DNA of 34,516 nt, from NCBI GenBank assembly GCA_031552535.1, contig JAVBMJ010000046.1, positions 1 through 34,516 of the forward strand, given 5' to 3'. The notes beneath the pieces were generated by a model. That model searched no databases. It saw nothing but the letters and a program-made list of their open reading frames with translations, and had not been told where the DNA came from. This DNA is from JAVBMJ01 sp031552535 (GTDB lineage: Bacteria; Bacteroidota; Bacteroidia; Bacteroidales; Rikenellaceae). Positions 1 to 8,548 of the stretch are shown one piece after another. Numbering within the stretch: the stretch's first letter is position 1; the number at the start of each line of letters is the position of its first letter. The position numbers and the translations under genes were made by a program.

Positions 1-41
1 AGAGTAAAAATCTTCCGTATTGTCAAAGAACGCTTTCGATG

Positions 42-86
42 CCACAAGCTTTTTTTCAACGATCTCGTTTTTGAAATCGCTTGTGG
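42..86. other. Imperfect inverted repeat upstream of mnmA
   Basis: CCACAAGC at 42-49 is complementary to GCTTGTGG at 79-86, with an inner TTTCAA/TTGAAA pairing inside the loop. It could be the terminator or 3' hairpin of a gene lying left of the window, but there is no clean T-tract right after the stem. The rest of 1-129 is AT-rich and holds no gene that I can support. Confidence 0.3.
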
Positions 87-129
87 ATTACATAATTTCA
101 AATTGTCTTGTATTTAAATGAATATAAAC

Positions 130-290
130 TCTACTGTTTAAGAATATTACCGAAGTTATTTTACATCTGTTTGTAGATGATTTTTTGTGGTGGGATGAGG
201 CGAATAGCGGCTCCTATTTAACGAATTCCACCGCGAAAAAGCGCGGCAAACAGCAGGAAAAGAACAAGATTAATATTTTTAAACAGTTTC
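130..290 (+). repeat. R1 element, B subtype (copy B1)
   Basis: This is a 161-bp non-coding element. The right end is AAACAGTTTC followed by TTA (291-293); the left end (ACTGTTTAAGAATATTACC) is the degenerate inverted copy. The core holds GATGAGGCGAATAGCGGC and an inverted GGTGG/CCACC pair, shared with the other A and B copies. It is the same length as copies at 6554, 10425 and 20159. The element ends 62 bp before mnmA. Open reading frames across it have no homology or codon signal that I recognise. Confidence 0.8.
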
Positions 291-336
291 TTAGTATCCC
301 TCCGGTCGTTCCTCCTGCAAAAAAATAAACAGATTT

Positions 337-344
337 TAATTTTG
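337..344 (+). promoter_or_regulatory. Candidate -7 box for mnmA
   Basis: TAATTTTG matches the Bacteroidota -7 consensus TAnnTTTG. The mnmA ATG begins only 8 bases after the box, so a transcript from here would have almost no 5' leader. A CTG sits near the expected -33 distance, a weak match to TTG. Confidence 0.45.
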
Positions 345-352
345 GTCGCGTA

Positions 353-1543
353 ATGTCACGTGTCGTAATAGGATTATCGGGCGGAGTGGATTCGAGTGTC
401 GCCGCATGGTTGCTGCAGCAGCAGGGGCATGAGGTGGTGGGGCTCTTTATGATCAACTGGCACGATACGACGGGAACGCTCTCGGGCGACTGCCCCTGGC
501 ACGACGACCGCATGTTTGCCGAACTGGTGGCCCGGCGGTTGAATATCGAATTCCATACGGTCGACCTGAGCGATAGTTACCGCAAAAGGGTGGTGGATTA
601 TATGTTCTCGGAATACGAGCGCGGGCGGACTCCCAATCCCGATGTACTCTGCAACCGGGAGATCAAATTCGATACATTCCTGAAGGCGGCGCTCGACCTG
701 GGTGCCGATTATGTTGCTACTGGTCACTACTGCCGCCATGAACTGGAGATGGTCGACGGCACGGTCCGGCACCGCCTTCTGGCCGGTGTGGATCCGGGCA
801 AGGACCAGAGCTATTTCCTGTGCCAGTTGTCGCAGGAACAATTGGAGCGCGCGTTGTTTCCAATAGGCGGCATGATGAAGAGCGAGGTACGCAGCATAGC
901 TGCCGAACAACGTCTGGCTACGGCGGAAAGGAAAGATTCGCAGGGAATATGTTTCGTGGGAAAGGTCGATCTGCCGGTATTCCTTCAACAGAAGCTGCGG
1001 GCCGAGGAGGGTGACATAATCGAGATACCCGCTTCGTGGCCCGGTTATTTAGCGGCGGAACAGGGAGGCGGCACGGTGGCCGGGGACCCGGCTTCGCTGT
1101 CGGCACCTTATATATACACACCTGCGGATGGGACGAAGGTGGGACGCCACAACGGGGCATGGTTTTACACGATAGGGCAGCGCAAGGGGCTCAACGTGGG
1201 AGGCAAACCCGAGCCGCTGTTCGTTATAGCCACCGACGTGGACCGTAATATCGTCTATACGGGGCAGGGCCAGGGGCATCCGGGGCTGTACCGCAGGGGG
1301 CTGCATATACATCCCGGCGAGGTTCATTGGATACGGCCCGATATGGCGATGTCGCCCGGCGAGTCGCGCCGCTACAGTTTCAGGATACGTTACCGCCAGC
1401 CTCTGCAACCGGGGATGTTATATGCCACGGCAGGGGGGGTGTATATTGTTTTCGACGAACCGCAGCGCGGCATAACGGCGGGGCAATTCGCGGCGTGGTA
1501 CGACGGCGAGGAGCTTCTGGGGTCGGGCGTGATCGACCGTTGA
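353..1543 (+). CDS. mnmA: tRNA-specific 2-thiouridylase MnmA
   Basis: MnmA installs the 2-thio group on U34 of tRNAs for Lys, Glu and Gln, using sulfur relayed from a cysteine desulfurase; it is cytoplasmic. The 396-residue product starts with the PP-loop ATP-binding motif SGGVDSS (about residues 9-15). It carries the family's two reactive cysteines, Cys100 in PDVLCNREIKF and Cys200 in DSQGICFVG, and the GRTPNPD and YTIGQRKGL signatures. It is somewhat longer than the E. coli enzyme, mainly through an insertion around residues 225-260 rich in Gly, Ala and Pro. The start is fixed by the PP-loop lying right at the N-terminus. The gene stands alone, between repeat B1 and a convergent hairpin shared with the receptor gene on the other strand. 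The assignment is secure. Confidence 0.96.
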   Translation: MSRVVIGLSGGVDSSVAAWLLQQQGHEVVGLFMINWHDTTGTLSGDCPWHDDRMFAELVARRLNIEFHTVDLSDSYRKRVVDYMFSEYERGRTPNPDVLCNREIKFDTFLKAALDLGADYVATGHYCRHELEMVDGTVRHRLLAGVDPGKDQSYFLCQLSQEQLERALFPIGGMMKSEVRSIAAEQRLATAERKDSQGICFVGKVDLPVFLQQKLRAEEGDIIEIPASWPGYLAAEQGGGTVAGDPASLSAPYIYTPADGTKVGRHNGAWFYTIGQRKGLNVGGKPEPLFVIATDVDRNIVYTGQGQGHPGLYRRGLHIHPGEVHWIRPDMAMSPGESRRYSFRIRYRQPLQPGMLYATAGGVYIVFDEPQRGITAGQFAAWYDGEELLGSGVIDR

Positions 1544-1557
1544 CGGCTTTTGGTGCC

Positions 1558-1602
1558 GTAAACATCAGGGCGGGCCTATTGTAGGCCCGCCCTGATGTTT
1601 AC
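1558..1602. terminator. Bidirectional hairpin terminator between mnmA and btuB
   Basis: A perfect 19-bp inverted repeat (1558-1576 and 1584-1602) has a 7-base loop and starts 15 bases after the mnmA stop. The outer stem begins GTAAACATCAGG, so the 3' side ends in TGATGTTTAC rather than a pure T-run. The position between convergent genes suggests it ends both transcripts. Confidence 0.8.
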
Positions 1603-1665
1603 CCCTGGTGCCATTGCCGGCAACAAGCGGAATGTATGCGGATTATATTTGCGCGCGAACCGTTT

Positions 1666-3777
1666 TTAAAACGTGAATGATGCGTTGAGTCCCGCCCAGC
1701 GCCCGGGCATATAGTATCCGTCGCGCTCCATGTAGTTCTCGTCGAGGGCGTTAGCCACTTTCACCCCTACTGACAACGAGCTGGTTATGTTGTAGCCCGC
1801 ATAAAAATCGACCACAAAGAAGTCGGGCAACCGCACCTCCGCGTCGTTGACGAGCGATGCACGCACCGTGACCCCGTCTTTCGTGACGAACGGCACCGGA
1901 TTGTATGAGGCGTCGTAGCTCTTGACGAAATTATCGTCGATCTTAGAGCCTATGTAACGCCCCAGGATGTTTGCAGAGAATTTCCCGCATGCAAACTCCA
2001 CCCCTGCGGAACCTTTCGTACGGCTCAGGTATTTACGCTCGCCTGTGACGAACGGCGTCACGACTTCCGAATGGAAGAAGCGGGTGTAGGTGCCCGAAAA
2101 GATCAGCGACCACCGCTGCCGGAGCATGCGTCCGAGGTCGAACTGCGCCATCATGTCGAGCCCCCGCATTGTGGCCTTATTACTGTTGGCGAACGTCGTG
2201 TAGCCGCTGTTGGAATAGTCGTAGACGATCAGGTTGTCGTGGCGGGTGTCGAAGAGCGTGACATCGGCCGTAAGAGCCTTGTCGGTGGTGGCGAGCGTTA
2301 TGCCGAGGTCGAAACTCACCGAAATTTCGGGTTTCAGATCGGGATTGCCTTTATAGGTTCCCCATTGAGTAACATAGTCGCCCGTGGTTTTGAACGCATC
2401 CGGGGCCAGGTATGCACGGCCCGCGCTGGCATGCAGGCTCAGCCACGGCAGGAACTTGAACCTGGCCGCAAGATTGGGATTCAGTGCGTTGTAGCTCTTT
2501 TTTGTCGGATTCACATCGAGTTCGGGAGTCTCCAGCGTCTTGAACAGGGTATTGTCGTAGCGCAAGCCTGCCACGGCGGTCAGCCGCCCTTCGAACAACG
2601 ACAGGTTGGCCTGTACGAAAACCCCGGTCTGTGCATTGAGGTAATCGGGTTGGTATGGCGGCTGCGGAGCACCCGAACCGTCGGCCTGGGTCGAAGTGTA
2701 CTTCTGTGTGTAGTTGTCGAAGCCGAAGATCAGCGATTGTCTGCCTATCGAAACCACATCCTGGGCCAGGAAGCCGTAAGTGCGGTAGACATACTCGCTG
2801 CGGGTGTCGCCCCAATCGAAGATGTTGAGGTAATCGCTTGACTCGTTGCTGAAATATGGGCTCAGCCGGAGCGAATGACACCCCACGTCGCCCGTCAGAT
2901 CGAGGCGGTGATAGTTACGCTTGACCTCTTTTTCGGTTTGCTCATACAGCCCCCAGAACATGCCGTTGCCCTGGGCGTCACCGGTGATATAAAAGTCATT
3001 ATAGAAATTGAGCCTCCACTGCGGAGCAATATCCCAGCCTGCGCGCAGTACCGCACGTTTTTTGTCGAGCGCCGTATGCCCGTACTCCCGGCCATAGGAT
3101 TGCGCTACCATTACCGTGTCTTCATACGGGGTCATATTCAGCAGATTATGCTTGCCGGTAGTGTAGTTGTCACCCTGTTTGTAGTAGTCGAACATCAGGT
3201 CGAAGTCGAACTTCCGGGCAAAGCTGCCTCCCACCCACGCCTGGGCGCTCCAGGTGTCGAAACTGCCGTAACCGGCCGCTATACCTCCCCTGATGTCGCC
3301 ACGGCTCTGCATCGAAACAGCGTTGATTACCCCGCCCATGGCACCGCTGCCGTAGAGCGCCGAAAAGGGGCCTTTGAGTATCTCTATCGACGAGATGCCC
3401 GACAGCATAGTTGCAGCGGCATTGCGCGTACCCATCGGTACACCGTCCATCAGCATCAGCGAATAGGTGTTGGTCCCTGTTGCCGCCGGGGCGAATCCCC
3501 GGAATTCGATCCCTCCCGTCAACCCTTGCATGTCGGAGGTCTCGGCCGAAGTAACTTTCTTTACGATATCGGCGAAATTGATCGACGGCGTACGCAATAT
3601 CTTATCGCGCGAAACCACTTCCACCTGATTGGGAGCGTCGCGCAACGTAATGCCGCTGCGATAGGTGGTAACAACCACATCGTCGATTTGATACAGGCGT
3701 ACCGTATCCGGTTTGGCGGCATGCGAAACGGTGGCTGAAATAGCCAGAAAAAATAGAACAATGAAAGATTTGCTCAT
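1666..3777 (-). CDS. btuB: TonB-dependent outer-membrane receptor, probable cobalamin (BtuB-like) transporter
   Basis: The 703-residue product has a cleavable signal peptide (about 1-20, ending SHA), a TonB-box-like stretch DDVVVTTYR (about 32-40), a plug domain (about 45-160, with GGIEFRGF and GPFSALYGSGAMGGVINAVS), and then a beta-barrel ending in an aromatic residue (SFTF), as expected for BamA-assembled proteins. The length suits a BtuB/FepA-type receptor rather than a SusC protein, which is usually near 1000 residues. The substrate is inferred from a cobalamin riboswitch in its leader, so uptake of B12 or another corrinoid across the outer membrane is likely. No periplasmic B12-binding protein or BtuCD transporter is adjacent. 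Its partners in the inner membrane would be TonB-ExbBD. The family is certain; the ligand rests on the riboswitch. Confidence 0.9.
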   Translation of the reverse strand: MSKSFIVLFFLAISATVSHAAKPDTVRLYQIDDVVVTTYRSGITLRDAPNQVEVVSRDKILRTPSINFADIVKKVTSAETSDMQGLTGGIEFRGFAPAATGTNTYSLMLMDGVPMGTRNAAATMLSGISSIEILKGPFSALYGSGAMGGVINAVSMQSRGDIRGGIAAGYGSFDTWSAQAWVGGSFARKFDFDLMFDYYKQGDNYTTGKHNLLNMTPYEDTVMVAQSYGREYGHTALDKKRAVLRAGWDIAPQWRLNFYNDFYITGDAQGNGMFWGLYEQTEKEVKRNYHRLDLTGDVGCHSLRLSPYFSNESSDYLNIFDWGDTRSEYVYRTYGFLAQDVVSIGRQSLIFGFDNYTQKYTSTQADGSGAPQPPYQPDYLNAQTGVFVQANLSLFEGRLTAVAGLRYDNTLFKTLETPELDVNPTKKSYNALNPNLAARFKFLPWLSLHASAGRAYLAPDAFKTTGDYVTQWGTYKGNPDLKPEISVSFDLGITLATTDKALTADVTLFDTRHDNLIVYDYSNSGYTTFANSNKATMRGLDMMAQFDLGRMLRQRWSLIFSGTYTRFFHSEVVTPFVTGERKYLSRTKGSAGVEFACGKFSANILGRYIGSKIDDNFVKSYDASYNPVPFVTKDGVTVRASLVNDAEVRLPDFFVVDFYAGYNITSSLSVGVKVANALDENYMERDGYYMPGRWAGLNASFTF

Positions 3778-3916
3778 TGCGATTCAGTTTTAATTGTTTG
3801 TAATCGTGTAGTCCAAACAATTAAGACCCGTGATAAAACCAGAAAAATGGCCGGAGCTGCGCACACTGCGGTTTTTTCAAAGCCCTTCATCCCGAAAGCC
3901 TTAAATAATGTTTGTA

Positions 3917-4118
3917 TCGGCAGGTCTTCTGACTTGTTCCGGAAGAGTGAGCGCCTTCCCGTTTGCATTGAAACAGTGGCATAAGAAGCTCGCTTCCTTT
4001 TAGCGGTGCGCCTCCGTCGGGAGGCGTCGCGGAACTTACAGCAGCGGGTACTGTCCGGGATTTTCACCCGGTTCCCTATTATACCCCGGAGCGGAATGCA
4101 CCGCCCCATCGGGTACCG
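3917..4118 (-). ncRNA. Cobalamin (AdoCbl) riboswitch
   Basis: Read on the minus strand, the leader holds the class landmarks in order: CCGGGTGAAAATCCCGG, then ACAGTACCCGCTGCTGTAA, the B12 box GCCACTG (complement of 3974-3980), GGGAAGGCG, and the 3' motif AGTCAGAAGACCTGCC (complement of about 3919-3934). It lies about 140 bases upstream of the receptor start and just downstream of its own promoter. I see no convincing intrinsic terminator between aptamer and ATG, so control of translation or an unseen structure is more likely. The boundaries are approximate. Confidence 0.93.
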
Positions 4119-4127
4119 AATCGGTCG

Positions 4128-4156
4128 CAAAGGTAAAAATATTTTGCGGAAAACAA
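4128..4156 (-). promoter_or_regulatory. Promoter of the riboswitch-btuB transcript
   Basis: On the minus strand there is TTG (4156-4154), an 18-bp spacer and TACCTTTG (4135-4128), an exact match to the TAnnTTTG -7 consensus. It would start transcription just before the riboswitch aptamer. Confidence 0.75.
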
Positions 4157-4297
4157 TCCCCTGCCAGAAAGAATCATCGCCGCCGCAATGTATCATTAGT
4201 GGCATATCGTTCCGAATCCCGCGGCTCCGGGGAGGGTCGGGTTGTGTGATTTTCGACTTTTGAGGGACAGAGGACGATATTTTTGATGAAATATATT

Positions 4298-4305
4298 TAC
4301 CTTAG
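4298..4305 (+). promoter_or_regulatory. Weak candidate -7 box for the S46 peptidase
   Basis: TACCTTAG has one mismatch to TAnnTTTG and lies 29 bases before the ATG. No TTG is found at the normal -33 spacing, so support is limited. Confidence 0.3.
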
Positions 4306-4333
4306 CGGTCTGAAAATTTAATCCATAGAAACT

Positions 4334-6472
4334 ATGAAACGTTTTTTGTTGGTGCTGCTCATCGCGGCCGCTTCGTTTGGCAGGCTCGCCGCCGACGAGG
4401 GAATGTGGCTGTTGCCATACCTTGAGAAGCTGAATATCAAGGACATGAAGAAAGAGGGATTCAAACTCTCGGCCAAAGATATTTACAACATCAATCAAAA
4501 TTCGTTAAAAGACGCCATTGTGATCTTCGACCGCGGATGCACGGGCGAGATCGTGTCGTCGGAAGGACTTCTTTTTACCAACCACCACTGCGGATATGGT
4601 GCCATACAACAACTCAGTTCAGTGGATCACGACTATCTCAAGAATGGGTTCTGGGCAATGAACCGCACTGAGGAACTTCCCGCCGAGGGGGTTACGGTGA
4701 CTTTCATTCGTCGTATCGAGGATGTTACATCGCAGATACTTCCCTTGCTGAATAACGGCATGAACACCCAGGAGCGTAGCCAGGTGGCTGAAAAATTCGC
4801 TGCCGAACAAATGCAGAAATTTTCAGCCAAAAATCCTACGCAGTCGGTATCGGTGAAGCCGTTTTTCGGAGGCAACCAATATTTTATGTTCGTCATGGAG
4901 CGCTACGACGACATTCGTCTCGTGGGAGCTCCCCCCTCGTCGATAGGCAAGTTCGGAGGCGACACCGACAACTGGATGTGGCCGCGCCATACGGGCGATT
5001 TTTCGGTGTTCCGCGTATATTCCGACAAGGACGGGCGCCCGGCGAAGTACTCCAAAGACAATGTGCCCTACAACGCTCCGAGCCATCTGGACATATCGCT
5101 CAAAGGATACAAGGAGGGCGACTTTGCCATGATCATGGGGTTCCCCGGCTCCACACAGCGCTATATGACCTCGTGGGAGATCGACCGCACACTGAACCAG
5201 GACAATCCGATACGCATATTCATTCGTGGCGAGCGTCAGGAGATATTGAAAAAAGATATGGCGGCGAGCGACAAGGTCCGTATACAATACGCTTCGAAGT
5301 ATGCGCAGTCGTCGAACTACTGGAAAAACTCCATCGGGATGAGCCGCGGCCTCCGGAAATTGAACGTCAAAGCCAAAAAGGTTGCAATCGAGGATGCTTT
5401 CCGCTCGTGGCTCGAAGCCAACCCCACGATGATGGAGAAATACGGCGAGGCTCTGCCGCTGATCGAAAACGGGGTCAGAGAGTCGTTGAAACCCAGAGCC
5501 CTGCAGCAGTACTACAGCGAGGCGCTCATGCGTGGCGTCGAACTGGTGATGCTCTCGTCGGCCGGATACGCCATACAGAGTGCGGACGGGGCGAGGTTCA
5601 AAACGATAGTCTCGAAGATGAAAGCCACGGCAGCCGACAGTTACAAAGACTATAACGCCCCGACGGACCGCAAGGTGGCCAAGCGGATGATCGCCATTGT
5701 CAGGGATTCGTTGGCTAAAGATGATCTGCCGTCGTTCTTCACTACGATAGACTCTGAATTCGGCGGCGATATTGACAAGTATGTAGACCATCTGTTCGAC
5801 AATTCGATCTTTGCCGATGAAGCCAAACTGAAGGCGTGGCTGGAAGCTCCGGATCAGGAGACGGTCAAAAAAGATCCGGGAACGGAATTGGCCGTGTCGG
5901 TGATCACCAAATTCAACTCGCTGGCTCCGGTGCTCGCAGGTCCGAATGAGGAGTTTGCACGCGGACACCGCCTGTTTATCGCCGGACTTATGGAGATGCA
6001 GCCCGACAGGAAGTTCTACCCCGACGCCAACTTCACGATCCGCCTCACCTATGGGCAGATATTGCCTTACTCGCCGGCCGATGCAGTGGAGTATAATTAT
6101 TACACGACACTCAGCGGGGTGATGGCCAAGGAGGATCCGGCCAATCCCGTTGAGTTTACGGTTCCGGCCAAGTTGAAGGAGCTGTATGAGAACAAGGACT
6201 TCGGCCGCTATGCCTACAAGGGCGATGTGCCGGTAGGATTCCTGAGCAACAACGACATCACGGGTGGCAACTCGGGAAGTCCGGTTATGAATGGCAAGGG
6301 TCAGTTGATCGGCCTTGCTTTCGACGGCAACTGGGAAGCTATGAGCGGTGATATCGCTTTCGAACCGGCGCTGCAGCGCACGATAAGCGTCGATGTCCGT
6401 TATGTGCTGTTCATAATCGACAAATTTGCCGGAGCAGGATATCTGCTCGACGAAATGACGATAGTTAAATAG
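4334..6472 (+). CDS. S46-family dipeptidyl-peptidase, DPP7-type specificity
   Basis: This is a periplasmic serine exopeptidase that releases dipeptides from peptide N-termini, supplying dipeptides to an asaccharolytic or protein-using cell. The 712-residue product has a signal peptide (about 1-20) and the chymotrypsin-like double barrel with helical insert typical of S46. The visible triad is His85 (in FTNHHCGYG), Asp222 (in MWPRHTGDF) and Ser647 (in GGNSGSP). The residue 18 after the serine, which separates DPP7 from DPP11, is Gly665 (FDGNW). DPP11, which prefers Asp/Glu at P1, has Arg there. A preference for hydrophobic P1 residues is therefore expected. The catalytic spacing fits P. gingivalis DPP7 (Ser648, Gly666). 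The gene is monocistronic, with an R1 repeat downstream. The family is certain and the specificity is inferred from one residue. Confidence 0.95.
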   Translation: MKRFLLVLLIAAASFGRLAADEGMWLLPYLEKLNIKDMKKEGFKLSAKDIYNINQNSLKDAIVIFDRGCTGEIVSSEGLLFTNHHCGYGAIQQLSSVDHDYLKNGFWAMNRTEELPAEGVTVTFIRRIEDVTSQILPLLNNGMNTQERSQVAEKFAAEQMQKFSAKNPTQSVSVKPFFGGNQYFMFVMERYDDIRLVGAPPSSIGKFGGDTDNWMWPRHTGDFSVFRVYSDKDGRPAKYSKDNVPYNAPSHLDISLKGYKEGDFAMIMGFPGSTQRYMTSWEIDRTLNQDNPIRIFIRGERQEILKKDMAASDKVRIQYASKYAQSSNYWKNSIGMSRGLRKLNVKAKKVAIEDAFRSWLEANPTMMEKYGEALPLIENGVRESLKPRALQQYYSEALMRGVELVMLSSAGYAIQSADGARFKTIVSKMKATAADSYKDYNAPTDRKVAKRMIAIVRDSLAKDDLPSFFTTIDSEFGGDIDKYVDHLFDNSIFADEAKLKAWLEAPDQETVKKDPGTELAVSVITKFNSLAPVLAGPNEEFARGHRLFIAGLMEMQPDRKFYPDANFTIRLTYGQILPYSPADAVEYNYYTTLSGVMAKEDPANPVEFTVPAKLKELYENKDFGRYAYKGDVPVGFLSNNDITGGNSGSPVMNGKGQLIGLAFDGNWEAMSGDIAFEPALQRTISVDVRYVLFIIDKFAGAGYLLDEMTIVK

Positions 6473-6553
6473 ATTCCGGCTAAGCAACTTGCCCGGGTGG
6501 CGACGGTTAGCATCTGTTGCGGCCGGAGATTGCGCCAAACAACCGGTAGCTAA

Positions 6554-6714
6554 GAAGCTGTTTTGAATTTATTAATCTCGTTCTTTTATTCTCTTTTCCG
6601 CGCTTTCCCGCGGTGTGATTCGTTAAACAGGGGCCGCTATTCGCCTCATCACACCGCGAGAAATCATCGGCAAAACGATATAAAATAATCTCGTTAACAA
6701 ATCCAAACAGCTTC
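6554..6714 (-). repeat. R1 element, A subtype (copy A1)
   Basis: This 161-bp element has ends GAAGCTGTTTTGAATTT and AAATCCAAACAGCTTC, flanked by TAA (6551-6553) and TGA (6715-6717). The core is inverted relative to the copies at 10425, 17203 and 25883. An 11-bp inner inverted repeat CGCGGTGTGAT/ATCACACCGCG brackets the conserved GAGGCGAATAGCGGC block. It fills the gap between the S46 gene and glnS, ending 21 bp before the glnS start. Confidence 0.85.
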
Positions 6715-6735
6715 TGAATAATACGACACCATAAT

Positions 6736-8421
6736 ATGTCCGAAACGAAAGAGATTACCCCGGCGGCGGAGCGTCCGCTCAATTTTCTGGAAGAGATAAT
6801 CGAAGGGGCCATAGCCCGCGGCGAAACGAGGGTCCATACCCGTTTCCCGCCCGAGCCCAACGGATACCTGCATATAGGCCATGCCAAGAGCATATGTCTG
6901 AATTTCGGGTTGGCCAGGCGTTACGGTGGGCTGTGCAACCTGCGTTTCGACGACACGAATCCCGTGAAGGAGGATGTGGAGTATGTCGATTCGATCAAGG
7001 AGGATGTGCGCTGGCTCGGGTTCCAGTGGGCGGGGGAGTACTATGCCTCCGACTATTTCGACCAACTGTACACGTGGGCGGAAGAGTTGATCGCGAAAGG
7101 CAAGGCTTATGTCGACGACCAGACACAGGAGGAGATACGCACTTCGCGTGGCACGGTGACGGTGCCTGGAACCGGGAGTCCCTGGCGCAACCGCAGTGTG
7201 GAGGAGAACCTCGACTTGTTTCGCCGTATGAAGGCCGGAGAGTTCCCCGACGGCGCCAAAGTGCTGAGAGCCAAAATAGACATGGCTCATCCGAATATGT
7301 TGATGCGCGACCCGATAATGTACAGGATATTGCATACGGAGCATCACCGCACGGGCGACAAATGGTGTATATATCCGATGTACGACTACGCCCACGGCGA
7401 GAGCGACTCGATAGAGCGGATCACACATTCGATATGCACACTGGAATTCGATGTCCACCGGCCGCTTTATGACTGGTTCATAGAGGAATTGGGGATTTTC
7501 CCCAGCCACCAGTATGAATTTGCGCGCCTTAACCTGACCTACACGGTGATGAGCAAGCGCAAGTTGCTGCAACTGGTACAGGAGGGCGTCGTACGCGGAT
7601 GGGACGACCCCCGTATGCCTACGATATGCGGCCTGCGCCGCAAGGGCTACACTCCGGGGTCTATACGCGCTTTTGCCGAAAAGGTGGGGGTGGCCAAACG
7701 CGATAATGTTATCGACCTGGGATTGCTGGAGTTTTGTGTGCGCGAGGACCTCAACCGCACGGCGTCGCGCCGGATGGTGGTGGTAAACCCGCTCAAGGTG
7801 ACCATTACAAACTATCCCGAGGGCCAGAGCGAAGAGATAGAGTGCGTGAATAATCCCGAGGACGAGTCGGCAGGGATGCGCAAGGTCGCATTCGCACGTG
7901 AAATATATATCGACCGCGACGACTTCATGGAGGATCCCCCGAAAAAATATTACCGCCTTTCGCCGGGAGCCGAGGTGCGCCTGCGTTATTCCTATCTGTT
8001 GCGTTGCGACCAGGTGGTGCGCGATGCTTCTGGCGAGGTTGTAGAGTTGCTTTGCACTTACGACCCGCAGTCGAAGGGTGGACAGTCGAGCGACGGGCGC
8101 AAGGTCAAGGGAGTTATACACTGGGTGCCTGCGGCTGAGGCCATAGAAGGCGAATTGCGGCTTTACAACAGTTTATTCTCTCGCGAGAATCCCGATGACG
8201 TGGAGGAGGGCAAGACGTTCAAGGACTACCTCAATCCCGAATCGCTGGTTACGGTCAGGGCATTTATGGAACCTTCGCTTGCGACGGCCGCTCCGGGCGA
8301 CAAGTTCCAGTTCGAGAGGGTAGGATACTTTTGTGCCGATCCTGATTCGGCTCCGGGTAAGTTGGTATTCAACCGTACCGTGGGTCTCAAGGATTCGTGG
8401 GCTAAAATATCCGGGAAGTAG
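6736..8421 (+). CDS. glnS: Glutaminyl-tRNA synthetase
   Basis: GlnRS charges tRNA-Gln with glutamine in the cytoplasm. The 561-residue product is close to the E. coli length (554). It shows the class I signature HIGH at residues 46-49 (in PEPNGYLHIGHAKS), RFDDTNP just after, DYAHGESDSIE in the acceptor-binding region, and the KMSKS equivalent MSKRK at 272-276. The C-terminal half forms the two anticodon-binding barrels. HRT...KWCIYPMYDYAHG and the GlnS-type Rossmann insert favour GlnRS over GluRS. The start follows repeat A1 by 21 bases, so its promoter either lies inside or before the element or is not recognisable. The gene ends 52 bases before a strong convergent terminator. Confidence 0.97.
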   Translation: MSETKEITPAAERPLNFLEEIIEGAIARGETRVHTRFPPEPNGYLHIGHAKSICLNFGLARRYGGLCNLRFDDTNPVKEDVEYVDSIKEDVRWLGFQWAGEYYASDYFDQLYTWAEELIAKGKAYVDDQTQEEIRTSRGTVTVPGTGSPWRNRSVEENLDLFRRMKAGEFPDGAKVLRAKIDMAHPNMLMRDPIMYRILHTEHHRTGDKWCIYPMYDYAHGESDSIERITHSICTLEFDVHRPLYDWFIEELGIFPSHQYEFARLNLTYTVMSKRKLLQLVQEGVVRGWDDPRMPTICGLRRKGYTPGSIRAFAEKVGVAKRDNVIDLGLLEFCVREDLNRTASRRMVVVNPLKVTITNYPEGQSEEIECVNNPEDESAGMRKVAFAREIYIDRDDFMEDPPKKYYRLSPGAEVRLRYSYLLRCDQVVRDASGEVVELLCTYDPQSKGGQSSDGRKVKGVIHWVPAAEAIEGELRLYNSLFSRENPDDVEEGKTFKDYLNPESLVTVRAFMEPSLATAAPGDKFQFERVGYFCADPDSAPGKLVFNRTVGLKDSWAKISGK

Positions 8422-8473
8422 AGCCGGCCTGAAGGGTTTGCATATATTTCCAGATGGTAATTTAACAGTTTCT

Positions 8474-8519
8474 AAAACGTCAGGGGGCGATGTGAATACA
8501 CAGCGCCCCCTGACGTTTT
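8474..8519. terminator. Bidirectional terminator between glnS and the phosphatase gene
   Basis: A perfect 16-bp inverted repeat, AAAACGTCAGGGGGCG (8474-8489) with its complement at 8504-8519, has a 14-base loop. The A-run on one side and T-run on the other allow it to terminate both convergent transcripts. Confidence 0.88.
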
Positions 8520-8548
8520 ATATACTTTCCGGCAATTATGCCGCACGC

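Noticed and set aside
214..513. Small open frames that cover R1 elements (also 6507-6893 minus, 10521-11177 minus, 20146-20337 plus)
   Set aside because: Their similar peptide stretches come from the shared repeat sequence, not from a gene family. They run into unrelated flanking sequence and lack start context.
4823..6538. 571-codon open frame on the minus strand
   Set aside because: It lies entirely opposite the S46 peptidase, has no recognisable motif and is rich in Arg and His, as expected from antisense of a GC-rich gene. The same applies to long frames opposite glnS (6694-8121), aspA (17687-18829), aroA (28371-29474), the receptor (2071-3738) and buk (21468-22256).
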